From assembly GCF_900103585.1 (NCBI RefSeq), contig NZ_FNHV01000020.1:1-64000 (forward strand): DNA of 64,000 bases, written 5' to 3'. Shown here piece after piece: positions 44,001 through 50,653 of this stretch (its first letter is position 1; each line of letters starts with the position of its first letter). A program made the position numbers and the translations under genes. This DNA is from Streptomyces sp. cf386 (GTDB lineage Bacteria > Actinomycetota > Actinomycetes > Streptomycetales > Streptomycetaceae). Under the pieces are notes generated by a model. The model was not told where the DNA came from, ran no database searches, and saw only the letters and a list, made by a program, of their open reading frames with translations.

Positions 44001-45836
44001 GAGTTGTCGGCGGACGTGCGGGTGGCGGCGTGCGATGTCAGCGACGGGGCGGCCGTCGAGGCCCTGGTGGGTTCCTGCCGGCCCGCGCTGACCGCGGTGT
44101 TCCACCTCGCGGGGGTGGTGGCCGACGGAGTGGTGGACGGCATGACGCCCCAGCGGGTGGCGAGCGTGCTGGCGCCGAAGGCGGACGCCGCCTGGCATCT
44201 GCACGAGGCGACCAGCGGCCTCGACCTGTCCGCGTTCGTGCTGTACTCCTCGGCGGCCGGTGTGCTGGGCCGGCCCGGTCAGGCCAACTACGCGGCGGCG
44301 AACGGGTTTCTCGACGCGCTCGCCCTGCACCGGGCCGCGCGCGGGTTGCCCGCGCAGGCGCTGGCCTGGGGCCCTTGGGCCACCGCGGACGACGAAGGAA
44401 TGGCGGGCCGGGTCGCCCCGCACCATCTCGTCGAGGGTGGCGTACGGGCGGTCACCGAGCGCGAGGGCATCGACCTGCTCGACGCCGCGCTGCGCACACC
44501 CGAGCCGGTGCTCGTGCCGATCCCGCTGGACCGGGCTGCCGCAGGAGGCCAGGCCGGGCCGCCGGTCCTCGCGGACCTGCTGCCCGGCCGTCCGGCGCGG
44601 GCGGGACAGGCGGCCACCGCCGCCCCGGCTGTCGGGCAGACGCCCGGGGGCTGGCGCGACCGGCTGGCGGCCCTTCCCGCGGACCGCCGTGAAGCCGAGC
44701 TGACCGACCTGATCCGGGCCGAGCTGGCCGCGGTGCTGGGCTTTCCGGACGCGGCTTCGTTCCCCGTCGACCGCGAGTTCACCGAGCTCGGCTTCGACTC
44801 TCTGACCGCTGTCCAAGTCCGCAACCGGCTCAGCGCGTTCCTGCGGGTCCGGCTGGCGCCGACGATCGTCCTGGAGCACCCCACGCTGCCCGCTCTGGCC
44901 GCCCACGTCCACGCCGCCCTCCGCGACGCCGGAGGCCTGCCGCAGACCGGAACCGAACCGGAGCCGCGTACCGGAACCGAAGCGGAGTCACCGGCCGCAG
45001 CCGGCAGCGGCATGGAGAACTACGCCCGGTTCAGCACCGTCTACCACCGCGTGCTCCGCGAGCAGGGGCCGTTCGAGGCGATGGCGCTGCGCCACTTCGC
45101 GTCGTACGCACTCCCGACCTTCTCCGCGGCCGACCGCGCCCGGTACACCGTCGCGCCGACCCGGCTCGCCCACGGCGACGGCGCCGCGCTGGTCTACCTT
45201 CCGGACTACCTCACCCCGACCCAGCGCATCCCGCACGGCCTGGCGAAGCAGTTCGACGGCGAACGCGACCTGTTCCTGCTGGAGCATCCCGGTCTCGGCG
45301 CCCACCGGTCGGTCCCGGACAGCGTGGCCACGCTCGTGCGCGCGCACGCCGAGACGGTACGAGACCTGCCCACGGGTCGGCCGCCCGTCCTCGTCGGCTA
45401 CTGCGCCGGCGGAGCGGTCGCACATGCCGTGGCCCGGCACCTCGCGGCGGAAGGGCAGCCACCGGCCGGCCTGGTCCTGCTCGACTCCCACGTCGGCGTC
45501 CTGCGCCGCGACGACGCACGGGGACTGGCTCTGATGGCCGCCGGTGCGGCCCTGCCGGACGATGTCGCCGACCAGTTCGACGACTCGTTGCTGATGGCGG
45601 GCGGCGGCTACGCGCGCGTGCTGGAGCAATGGCGACCCGAACCGTCACCGGTCCCCACGCTGCTGCTGCGCGGACGGCCGACCCCGCAGATGCGGCGGAT
45701 CGACCCCGACGGCGACTGGCAGCCGCACTGGCCGCTCCCGCACGACGCCGCCGACATCCCCGGTGACCACTATTCCCTCGTCCACCACGACGCCGACACC
45801 ACCGCCGCGGCGATCCGCGCCTGGCTGACCACGTAG
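38055..45836 (+). CDS. single-protein type I PKS: CoA ligase-ACP-KS-AT-DH-KR-ACP-TE
   Basis: 2593 residues with GGAGG before the ATG. Domains: acyl-CoA/AMP ligase 1-515 (TSGTSGTPR, GYGSTE, C-terminal GGKPRR Lys); ACP1, Ser556; KS 613-1042 with Cys783, His918, His958; AT 1158-1440 with Ser1249 and malonyl-type HAFH (1348-1351); DH 1510-1775 with His1542 and Asp1704 but HVIGD in place of HxxxG at the fifth position; KR 1940-2120 with TGGTGALA and Tyr2079, 'VAD' where B-type KRs have LDD; ACP2, Ser2249; TE 2310-2593 with nucleophile Cys2450 (GYCAGG) and His2572. It should activate a carboxylic acid starter, extend it once with malonate, reduce and dehydrate, then release. TTA codon at 38115-38117 (codon 21) implies bldA control. 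Confidence 0.92.
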   Translation: MGAGEAVGVRSVAELLAGNALRQGEKVAFEDDRRGVSWAELERRTAGLAVGLGVGRGERVAFCLDNSVELVEGLLATVRAAAVGVPLSPRGTDAELSALLADCDPSVIVTDLRRLPRIAGLTAGRAPRLVVTGDGAAPDDVGRFEDLAAGHPSAPRDDLGLDEPAWLLYTSGTSGTPRAAVSSQRSALWSSVACYVPRLGLSEADRLLWPLPLAHTYAHSLCVLGTTVAGASARITAAADPAELVRLIGEFEPTVLGGVPLTYRQLLDAGLGAVPSLRLCVTAGAPSEPDLRDEVETRFGAPLLDGYGSTETCGKIAMETVRGPRVRGSSGPLVPGMEVRLVDPESGRDVAGAEGEIWVRGPGVMLGYHDRPEATAAAVSDGWYRTGDLGLLAEHGCLTVTGRVNDRIVRGGENVDPAEVEQVLLGLPGVRDAAVVARAHPLLGEVPVAFVVPADQTVEAAAVLRACAAVLSAHKVPEEVLFTPAVPRTAGGKPRRAVLRETLAERPAEPALARLSGRTPGERRAALTDLVCEETATIRGTAADPGTAFADLGLTSMDAMSLWHRLSLRTGLRLPATLVWDHPTPAAVAAHLDARLHGGAPTTALPRRGPAAEPVAIVAVGCRYPGQVSSPEELWRLVADGVDATGEFPVDRGWDLDALHDPDPDRIGTTYTRRGGFLHDAADFDPLFFGISPREALATDPQQRLLLEVAWETVERAGIPAPSLRGSSTGVFVGLMHAGYGSGVSPHELESHIGIGSAGSVASGRISYVLGLRGPTMTVDTACSSSLVAMDLAATALRAGECTLALAGGVTVLSSPHPFVAFSRQRALSPDGRCRSFAAGADGTAWAEGVGLVMLEKLSDARRNGHPVLAVLRGSAVNSDGASNGLTAPNGEAQRELIHLALADAGLRPADVDVVEGHGTGTALGDPIEAGAVLATYGQDRDPADPVWLGSVKSNLGHTQAAAGVAGVIKMIEAMRHGELPASLYADEPSPHVDWSTGAVRLLDRARSWPQRERPRRAAISSFGIGGTNAHVIIEEPSDVDAGVEGGKGSGADTGDRVGQGSAEPAGPWPVVPWLVSGSDEAGLRAHAGRLADALADATDESVLDIAYSLATTRTPLSRRAAVLATDAEGLIAGLRDLAGGADNPALHRSTVRAHPRLALLCAGQGAQRPGMGRELAAAFPVFDAAFTELCEAFTPWLDRPLWEVIDAPDGSLLDRTDYAQPALFAFEVALHTLLAEWGVRPDFLVGHSVGELAAAHIAGVFSRADAVRLVAARGRLMAALPGGGAMIAVRAPLTEVAPLLDDAAGPGRVAVAAVNGPEAVVLSGDEDAVTALAARVGRPTTRLRVSHAFHSPLLDPMLAEFRAVAESVAYRRPSVPVLSTLTGRAETDALATADHWVRQARETVRFADAMGGLVAAGVTAFVEAGPAPALSVSAEECVGQDAGTVVTSCADVGGALAALAALHAHGVPVDWQAVYAGSGARPHRPLPTYPFQRQRYWLDAVRHRVTAGHPLVGEPQPDADGPGIRHTGVLSPARLPWLADHVIGDRVLAPATLFAELACRAAGTSEAVRLAELAFREPLLLPPSDPVRVQVVAGAADQQGHRPVTIWARPADTAEPWTRHATATIAPAGPPPALASGTWPPEGAEEIPVDYARLAAYGHDYGPAFRAVTALWRRDTDLFAELTLPPREAATAGSYTLHPALFDAALHAALLARQPDEPRAPLTCTGVTVYATGATAARAHLQRLGPDELRVTLTDPAGRPLAVVESVITRPIPAQAAGARPFRMTWRPATPANPATPVGGTDSDHELLDVAHLSAAQPEGTNLPGRVKGLVTAVLERVREWTSQARPGRLLVLTHNATGDDPDLAEAAVAGLVRSAQSEHPGRIVLVDRRGAAASPEVLDAALRTGEPQVALHNGGVLVPRLTVADPPSAAPPEPDPEGTVLITGGTGALAASLARYLVAERRVRHLLLASRSGRIPAWAAELSADVRVAACDVSDGAAVEALVGSCRPALTAVFHLAGVVADGVVDGMTPQRVASVLAPKADAAWHLHEATSGLDLSAFVLYSSAAGVLGRPGQANYAAANGFLDALALHRAARGLPAQALAWGPWATADDEGMAGRVAPHHLVEGGVRAVTEREGIDLLDAALRTPEPVLVPIPLDRAAAGGQAGPPVLADLLPGRPARAGQAATAAPAVGQTPGGWRDRLAALPADRREAELTDLIRAELAAVLGFPDAASFPVDREFTELGFDSLTAVQVRNRLSAFLRVRLAPTIVLEHPTLPALAAHVHAALRDAGGLPQTGTEPEPRTGTEAESPAAAGSGMENYARFSTVYHRVLREQGPFEAMALRHFASYALPTFSAADRARYTVAPTRLAHGDGAALVYLPDYLTPTQRIPHGLAKQFDGERDLFLLEHPGLGAHRSVPDSVATLVRAHAETVRDLPTGRPPVLVGYCAGGAVAHAVARHLAAEGQPPAGLVLLDSHVGVLRRDDARGLALMAAGAALPDDVADQFDDSLLMAGGGYARVLEQWRPEPSPVPTLLLRGRPTPQMRRIDPDGDWQPHWPLPHDAADIPGDHYSLVHHDADTTAAAIRAWLTT

Positions 45837-45886
45837 GAACCCACAGCCGACCGCGTGGCAACCTCCGCAAGAACAGGAGACCTTGG

Positions 45887-47359
45887 ATGACCTCGGACTA
45901 CGACCTGATCGTCGTGGGCGGCGGACCGGCCGGCTCGACCGCCGCGACCGTCGTGGCCATGCGCGGGCATCGGGTGCTGCTGCTGGAGCGGGAGACCTTC
46001 CCCCGGTACCAGATCGGCGAGTCGCTGCTGCCCGCCACCGTGCACGGCGTCTGCCAGATCCTCGGCGTCGCCGACGAGGTCGCCCAGGCCGGGTTCACGC
46101 TCAAGCGCGGCGGAACCCTGCGCTGGGGCCGTGACCCCGAGCCCTGGCAGTTCTCCTTCTCCATGACGCCCCGCCTGCCCGAACCCACCGCAACCGCCTT
46201 CCAGGTGGAGCGCTCCCGGTTCGACGAGATCCTGCTGCGCAACGCGGGCAAGGCGGGCGTCGAGGTCCGCGAGGGCAGCCCGGTGCGCCGCGTCCTCGCC
46301 GACGGCGAGCGCGTACGCGGCGTCGAGTACACCGACCCCGACGGGACCGTACGGACGGCGTACGCCCCGCACGTCATCGATGCCTCCGGCAACACCAGCC
46401 GGATCCACGGCCAGGTCGGCGGCACGCGCGTGTACTCCGACTTCTTCCGCAACCTCGCCGTGTTCGGCTACTACGAGGGCGGGCAACGGCTGCCCGAGCC
46501 GAACAGCGGGAACATCTTCTGTGCCGCCTTCGATGCCGGCTGGATCTGGTACATCCCGCTGCGCCCCGACCTGACCAGCGTCGGCGCGGTGATCTCGCCC
46601 GAGCACATCCCCGCGGTGCAGCGTGATCCGCGCGCCGCCTGGCAGGACATGATCCGGGCCTGCCCGGACGTCGAGCGGTTGCTGACGGGTGTGCCGGTCG
46701 CGACCGAGGCGCCGTACGACCGGGTCCGGGTGCGCAAGGACTACTCGTACTGGAAGAAGTCCTTCTGGAACCCGGGCATGGCGCTCGTCGGCGACGCCGC
46801 GTGCTTCGTGGACCCGGTGCTGTCCTCGGGCGTGCACCTGGCGACCTACGGCGCTCTGCTCGCCGCCCGTGCGGTCAACGCCGCCCTGGACGGCAGCGTG
46901 CCGGAGGCGCGCGGCTTCGCCGAGTTCGAGGCCCGCTACCGGCGTGAGTACGCCGTGTTCTACGAGTTCCTGATTGCCTTCTACGACATGGAGCAGGCCG
47001 AGGACTCGTACTTCTGGGCGGCGAAGAAGGTGACCAAGGTCGACCTCGGCGAGGCCGCCGCGTTCGCCGAACTCGCCGGCGGACTGGTGTCCGGCGACCG
47101 GGCGGTCGTGGGCCCCGAGCAACTCGGCGACCACTGGCGCGCCGCGGCGGCCGAACTGGACGGTGCGGTGGGCCGGTTGGCGACCGCGGACGACCGCGTC
47201 AACCCGCTGCTGTCGGCCCGAGTCGTCGGCGAGACCTTCCGCACCGGCAACGACCTCCAGGAACAGGCCCTCTACGGCGGTCCGCTCGACGGCCCGGCCC
47301 CCACCGGCCCCAACTCACTCGCCGTCACCGCGGACGGCCTGTCCTGGACCCTCGCGTGA
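45887..47359 (+). CDS. FAD-dependent halogenase (CmlS/PltA-like)
   Basis: 490 residues, 50 bp after the PKS with AGGAG before the ATG. The FAD motif is VGGGPAGST, then FPRYQIGESLLPATV. The halogenase Lys (GFTLKRGG, near residue 73) relays HOCl. The WxWxIP signature is WIWYIP (219-224), with GDAACFVDPVLSSGVHLA. Similar enzymes chlorinate phenols, pyrroles or acyl chains, some bound to carrier proteins. It probably halogenates the PKS starter or product. No flavin reductase gene is adjacent, so FADH2 must come from elsewhere. Confidence 0.9.
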   Translation: MTSDYDLIVVGGGPAGSTAATVVAMRGHRVLLLERETFPRYQIGESLLPATVHGVCQILGVADEVAQAGFTLKRGGTLRWGRDPEPWQFSFSMTPRLPEPTATAFQVERSRFDEILLRNAGKAGVEVREGSPVRRVLADGERVRGVEYTDPDGTVRTAYAPHVIDASGNTSRIHGQVGGTRVYSDFFRNLAVFGYYEGGQRLPEPNSGNIFCAAFDAGWIWYIPLRPDLTSVGAVISPEHIPAVQRDPRAAWQDMIRACPDVERLLTGVPVATEAPYDRVRVRKDYSYWKKSFWNPGMALVGDAACFVDPVLSSGVHLATYGALLAARAVNAALDGSVPEARGFAEFEARYRREYAVFYEFLIAFYDMEQAEDSYFWAAKKVTKVDLGEAAAFAELAGGLVSGDRAVVGPEQLGDHWRAAAAELDGAVGRLATADDRVNPLLSARVVGETFRTGNDLQEQALYGGPLDGPAPTGPNSLAVTADGLSWTLA

Positions 47360-47366
47360 AACGGCC

Positions 47367-47822
47367 TCAGTCGGCCCGGCGGGGTTCGCCGGGATAGGTG
47401 CCGAAGGACCACTTGTTGCCCTCCGGGTCGGCGATGGCGAACTCCCGGCTGCCGTAGGGCTGGTCCTCGATCTCGCGGATGATCTTCACGTCGGCGTCCT
47501 TGAGACGCCGGTGGAGATCGTCGACGTGTTCGGTGACGACGTACGCCCCGAAGGTGCCCGGCTGCAGGGACCACGACTCGCTGCCCGGTTTGTGCGACCC
47601 GAGCATGATCCCGCCGCCCTCGGGCCAGTCGAGCTGGGCGTGCGCGACCAGGTCACCGTCCTGGTACACGGCAGTGCGCAGGAAGCCGACGGTGCCGACG
47701 AGGAAGTCGATCAGCGCGGGCGCGTCGTGGGCCTGGAGCGCGGGCCAGACGCTGGGTGCGCGCCGGGGATGCGCGGTGTCCGTTGTGTCCGTGATGTTCG
47801 TGGTGTCCGTGGTTGGGTTCAT
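47367..47822 (-). CDS. VOC/glyoxalase-fold protein
   Basis: 151 residues. After a Thr/Asp-rich N-terminus (1-25) comes a single VOC unit: ALQAHDAPALIDFLVGTVGF, LDWPEGGGIMLGSHK, VDDLHRRLKDADVKIIREIEDQPYGSREFAIADPEGNKWSFGTY. This 'PYGSREF...DPEGN' text is typical of the YtjB-like/bleomycin-resistance-like subgroup. It overlaps the stop end of the AraC gene by 4 nt (ATGA) and is co-translated with it. It faces the halogenase with an 8-bp gap. Confidence 0.8.
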   Translation of the reverse strand: MNPTTDTTNITDTTDTAHPRRAPSVWPALQAHDAPALIDFLVGTVGFLRTAVYQDGDLVAHAQLDWPEGGGIMLGSHKPGSESWSLQPGTFGAYVVTEHVDDLHRRLKDADVKIIREIEDQPYGSREFAIADPEGNKWSFGTYPGEPRRAD

Positions 47823-48724
47823 GGCTCATACTCTTCGCCGTTGAGATGGCCGCCCGCTTGGATATTCCGGCACTCTTCGGCCAGCCAGCCCGTGGGGCTC
47901 AGGTCGGTGTACTGCCGGAAGTCCCGCACCAGGTGGGAGTGGTCGTAGTAGCCGCACTCGGCGGCCACCCGTGCCAGGTCCGGTGGGTGGCCCGCGGTGA
48001 CGGCCCGGACGACGGCGCCGCGTGCGTGCTGGAACCGCATCAGCCGGGCGGCCTGTTTCGGGCCGATGCCGGTCTCGGCCCGGAACACGGTGGTCAGGCG
48101 GCGCGGGCTCAGTGCCACATGGGCGGCCAGCCCGTCCAGCGTGCCCGCACCCCGATGACGGGCGAGCCAGGCCCAGGCCTCGGCGACTTCGGGCCGTACG
48201 TCGGCGGTGCGGCCGGCCGCTGCCGCGCGCCGCTGGAGATAGTCGGTGACGAGGGCGAAACGCTCGTGCCAGGTTCCCTCCGCGCACAACCGCTCGTGGA
48301 TCTCGCCCGCGTCGCGCCCCAGGACGTCCGTGCCCGGGGTGACGAGCCGGTCGGTGAGCTCCCCGGCGGGCATGCCGAGCAGCCTCCTGGCCGCCAGAGG
48401 ATGGACGGCCAGCTGGATGCCCGCCTCGTGCTCGGGCTGCAGCACATACGCCGGACGCTGATGCAGCCCGCCCACCACGATGTCCGTCCGCACGGCGTCG
48501 GTCCCGTGCGCCTGCTCGGGTGTGCTGCCACTGACCACGGGGCCGTCGATGGAGAAGATGAGCGTCAGATACGGGGAAGGCAGCCCTCGGTGGAGGGCGG
48601 GTCGCATGCCGGTGGATCGGTAGCCGACCGCGGAGACCACCAAGCCGTCCAGTCGCGGCGCGGCCGTGACGAACTCCCGGACGTCCCCGGGCGGCTCGGA
48701 TTCCCGGCTGGTAGGCGCGCCCAT
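47819..48724 (-). CDS. AraC-family transcriptional regulator
   Basis: 301 residues. The N-terminal sensing domain has no clear match. The C-terminal AraC/XylS pair of helix-turn-helix motifs is at 195-290: LDGLAAHVALSPRRLTTVFRAETGIGPKQAARLMRFQHA and DLARVAAECGYYDHSHLVRDFRQYTDLSPTGWL. It is the first gene of a two-gene unit with the VOC protein and probably regulates it. Whether it also affects the PKS-halogenase genes facing it is unknown. Confidence 0.85.
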   Translation of the reverse strand: MGAPTSRESEPPGDVREFVTAAPRLDGLVVSAVGYRSTGMRPALHRGLPSPYLTLIFSIDGPVVSGSTPEQAHGTDAVRTDIVVGGLHQRPAYVLQPEHEAGIQLAVHPLAARRLLGMPAGELTDRLVTPGTDVLGRDAGEIHERLCAEGTWHERFALVTDYLQRRAAAAGRTADVRPEVAEAWAWLARHRGAGTLDGLAAHVALSPRRLTTVFRAETGIGPKQAARLMRFQHARGAVVRAVTAGHPPDLARVAAECGYYDHSHLVRDFRQYTDLSPTGWLAEECRNIQAGGHLNGEEYEP

Positions 48725-48785
48725 GAGGCCAGTATGCGGCCGTCCCGACCTCTTGGGCCACGCTCGCCGCCCAGCGGGATCGGGG

Positions 48786-49175
48786 TCAGTTCTCCTGGAG
48801 CACGGACAGCACGTTGCCCGCCGGGTCCGTGAACCAGGCGATCCCCGCCGGTCCCTCGGGGCCCCGGACGATGCCCTTGTCGTCGGCCTCGAACTCCGGG
48901 TAGCGCTCCATGCGCACGCCCCGCTGCGTCAAGCCGTCGACGGCCGCCTCGATGTCGTCCACGGGGAAGTTCAGGATGGTGAAGCTCGCGGGGGTGTGGT
49001 TGTCCTTGGGGTAGACGAAGACGCTGGCGCCGCTGCCCAGCTTGATGGTGAGCAGCCTCATGTCGCCCTGCCCGGTCTCCTCCACCGAGAGGCCGAGGGT
49101 CTCGCCGTAGAACTCACGAGCCTTGCCGAGATCGTCGACCGAGAAGCCGCTGAACGCCTTCGACTGTCCGAACAT
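48786..49175 (-). CDS. VOC/glyoxalase-fold protein
   Basis: 129 residues from an ATG at 49175. Typical PhnB/glyoxalase text: FSGFSVDDLGKAREFYGETLGLSVEE, LPVDD-like FPVDDIEAAVDGLTQRGV, and the end GPEGPAGIAWFTDPAGNVLSVLQ. No His metal ligand is seen at the first-strand position, so it may bind ligands rather than act as glyoxalase. Not operonic with the AraC gene (62-bp gap). Confidence 0.82.
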   Translation of the reverse strand: MFGQSKAFSGFSVDDLGKAREFYGETLGLSVEETGQGDMRLLTIKLGSGASVFVYPKDNHTPASFTILNFPVDDIEAAVDGLTQRGVRMERYPEFEADDKGIVRGPEGPAGIAWFTDPAGNVLSVLQEN

Positions 49176-49344
49176 GCCGTCGTCTCCTTCGCCTGCACCG
49201 TCCGGGATTTCCGGGGCCACTCCCAGCGGACCACCACACGGGGCCCTGGCACGCGGCCCGGCGTCCGAATGGTCCCCGCGCCTCACCCTCAGGCGTCGGC
49301 CCCGTAGGTCCCGTAGTCCGGCAGCCCCGTCGACTCGACATGTT

Positions 49345-49560
49345 CGGCCAGTCCCGCGCGAAGTTCTGGTAGGCGCGGCGGCCGAGCAGGAAGGCGTTCG
49401 CCTCGTCGAGCCAGGTGCCGGCCAGGCGCTCGAACTCCTCGTCCAGGTGCGGCACGAACCAGCCGCCCCTGGTGAACCCGTCGCTGGTGTCCTCGTCCGG
49501 CGACCCCGGGCCCTGGGACACACCGTCGAGCGTCAGGAACTCCTGCAGCACCAGCTTCAT
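49345..49560 (-). pseudogene. truncated dihydrofolate-reductase-like (RibD C-domain) gene
   Basis: From an ATG at 49560 the frame encodes the standard start of DHFR/RibD-C family proteins: MKLVLQEFLTLDGVSQGPG, then GFTRGGWFVPHLDEEF and FLLGRRAYQNFARDWP. After about 72 residues similarity ends and the frame runs into Arg/Gly/Pro-rich shadow text. Two thirds of the normal protein is missing. A different frame nearby (ending GLPDYGTYGADA at about 49289) may be the tail of another deleted gene. Confidence 0.72.
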
Positions 49561-49653
49561 CGCGCACCACGCTCTCTTCGACCGGTCCGGCCGATCCACC
49601 CCCGCCTCGCCGGATGACGGTGCCGATCGCCCGCTCCCCGCCAGGGTGCGTCC

Positions 49654-49842
49654 ATGAAGGCCGCCGTGCACAGCTGGTACGGGCCACCGGGCGGGCTGTG
49701 CCTACCGGGCGGCCAGGCCCTTCAGACAGCCGACGCCCACCGCCATGTCGAGACCGGGCAGAAGATCGGCAACGGGGTCATCACCGTCGTACCGTCGCGC
49801 CAGAACCCGTCCTCCGCGACGCCCCGCGCCCCGAAATGGTAG
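49654..49842 (+). pseudogene. internally deleted quinone-oxidoreductase/alcohol-dehydrogenase gene
   Basis: The ATG at 49654 gives MKAAVHSWYGPP, the usual N-terminus of NAD(P)H quinone-reductase-like MDR proteins. About 15 codons later the text becomes AHRHVETGQKIGNGVITV, the normal C-terminus of the same family, before running on to TAG. Some 280-300 residues in between are absent. It is divergent from the truncated DHFR-like gene 94 bp away. The rest of 49561-49886 shows nothing else convincing. Confidence 0.65.
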
Positions 49843-49851
49843 AAGCGGGCC

Positions 49852-49890
49852 ATGACCAACTCGCTCATCCACCGGGCCGGTGCCCGATGA
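49852..49890 (+). other. possible 12-codon leader ORF coupled to the NUDIX gene
   Basis: ATG at 49852 opens a 12-codon reading frame whose TGA (49888-49890) overlaps the NUDIX ATG at 49887 (ATGA). The NUDIX start has no good ribosome site of its own, so translation may re-initiate from this leader. Short frames of this kind also arise by chance. Confidence 0.25.
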
Positions 49891-50549
49891 CCGCCGGCGT
49901 CGACACACCCGACCGTCGTGGCCGCACCGGGCTCGACCAGGCAGGCCGGGACCTGACCGGCAATCCCCGCGTCAAGGTGCGGGACGTGACGCTGCTCTCC
50001 AGCCACTGGTACGTCGAGCGCGCAACGACCTTCGACTTCCAGCACGCCGACGGCACCTGGAGCACCCAGCAGCGCGAGACGCACGACCGGGGCAACGGCG
50101 CGACCATGCTGCTGTACGACGCGGAACGCGAAACCGTCCTGCTCACCCGCCAGTTCCGCTTCCCGGTGTACGTCAACGGGCACCCCGACGGGATGCTCGT
50201 CGAGACGCCGGGCGGGCTGCTCGACGACGATGACGAGCACCCGGAGATCGCCGTACGTCGCGAGGTGGTGGAGGAGACCGGGCACACCATCGGCGAGGTC
50301 CAGCACGTCTTCGACGTCTACATGAGCCCGGGCTCGGTCACCGAACGCGTCAGCTTCTACGCCGCCGCATACGGCCCCTCGACCCACACCCATGAGGGCG
50401 GCGGCCTCGACGAGGAGGGCGAGGACATCGAGATCCTCGAACTGCCCTTCCGGCGGGCCCTGGAGATGATCAGGTCCGGGGAGATCGCCGACGCCAAGAC
50501 CATCATGCTGCTGCAATGGGCGGCGCTGGACGGGCCGTTCGCGTCCTGA
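49887..50549 (+). CDS. NUDIX hydrolase, NudK/ADP-ribose pyrophosphatase-like
   Basis: 220 residues. The N-terminal segment VKVRDVTLLSSHWYVERATTFDFQHADG and LLTRQFRFPVYVNGH are typical of GDP-mannose/ADP-sugar pyrophosphatases (NudK/NudF group). The NUDIX box is GLLDDDDEHPEIAVRREVVEETGH. It has one residue more than the consensus between the Gly and the first Glu, but the REVVEE core is intact. A cytosolic Mg-dependent enzyme that cleaves nucleoside diphosphate sugars. Confidence 0.85.
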   Translation: MTAGVDTPDRRGRTGLDQAGRDLTGNPRVKVRDVTLLSSHWYVERATTFDFQHADGTWSTQQRETHDRGNGATMLLYDAERETVLLTRQFRFPVYVNGHPDGMLVETPGGLLDDDDEHPEIAVRREVVEETGHTIGEVQHVFDVYMSPGSVTERVSFYAAAYGPSTHTHEGGGLDEEGEDIEILELPFRRALEMIRSGEIADAKTIMLLQWAALDGPFAS

Positions 50550-50573
50550 CGCCTGAATTCGCCGCGCACTGCC

Positions 50574-50604
50574 TTGACTTGAAGTGCGCTTCAGGATGAA
50601 CACT
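50574..50604 (+). promoter_or_regulatory. MerR-type promoter/operator before the aldo/keto reductase
   Basis: A TTGACT -35 (50574-50579) overlaps the dyad CTTGAAG-TGCG-CTTCAGG (50578-50595; one end mismatch). This is the layout of SoxR/NmlR-like MerR operators placed in an over-long spacer. A -10 would fall near 50597-50604 (GAACAC region), which is weak. No merR gene lies in this stretch. Confidence 0.6.
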
Positions 50605-50653
50605 CCCGTTCGTGCCCCCAGATCGGGGTGCACGAACGGGAGGGGACCCGGCC

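Noticed and set aside
39642..44912. Two open frames of more than 830 codons antisense to the PKS
   Set aside because: Both consist of Gly/Arg/Val/Gln-rich text with no recognisable motif and lie wholly inside the PKS coding strand's bias.
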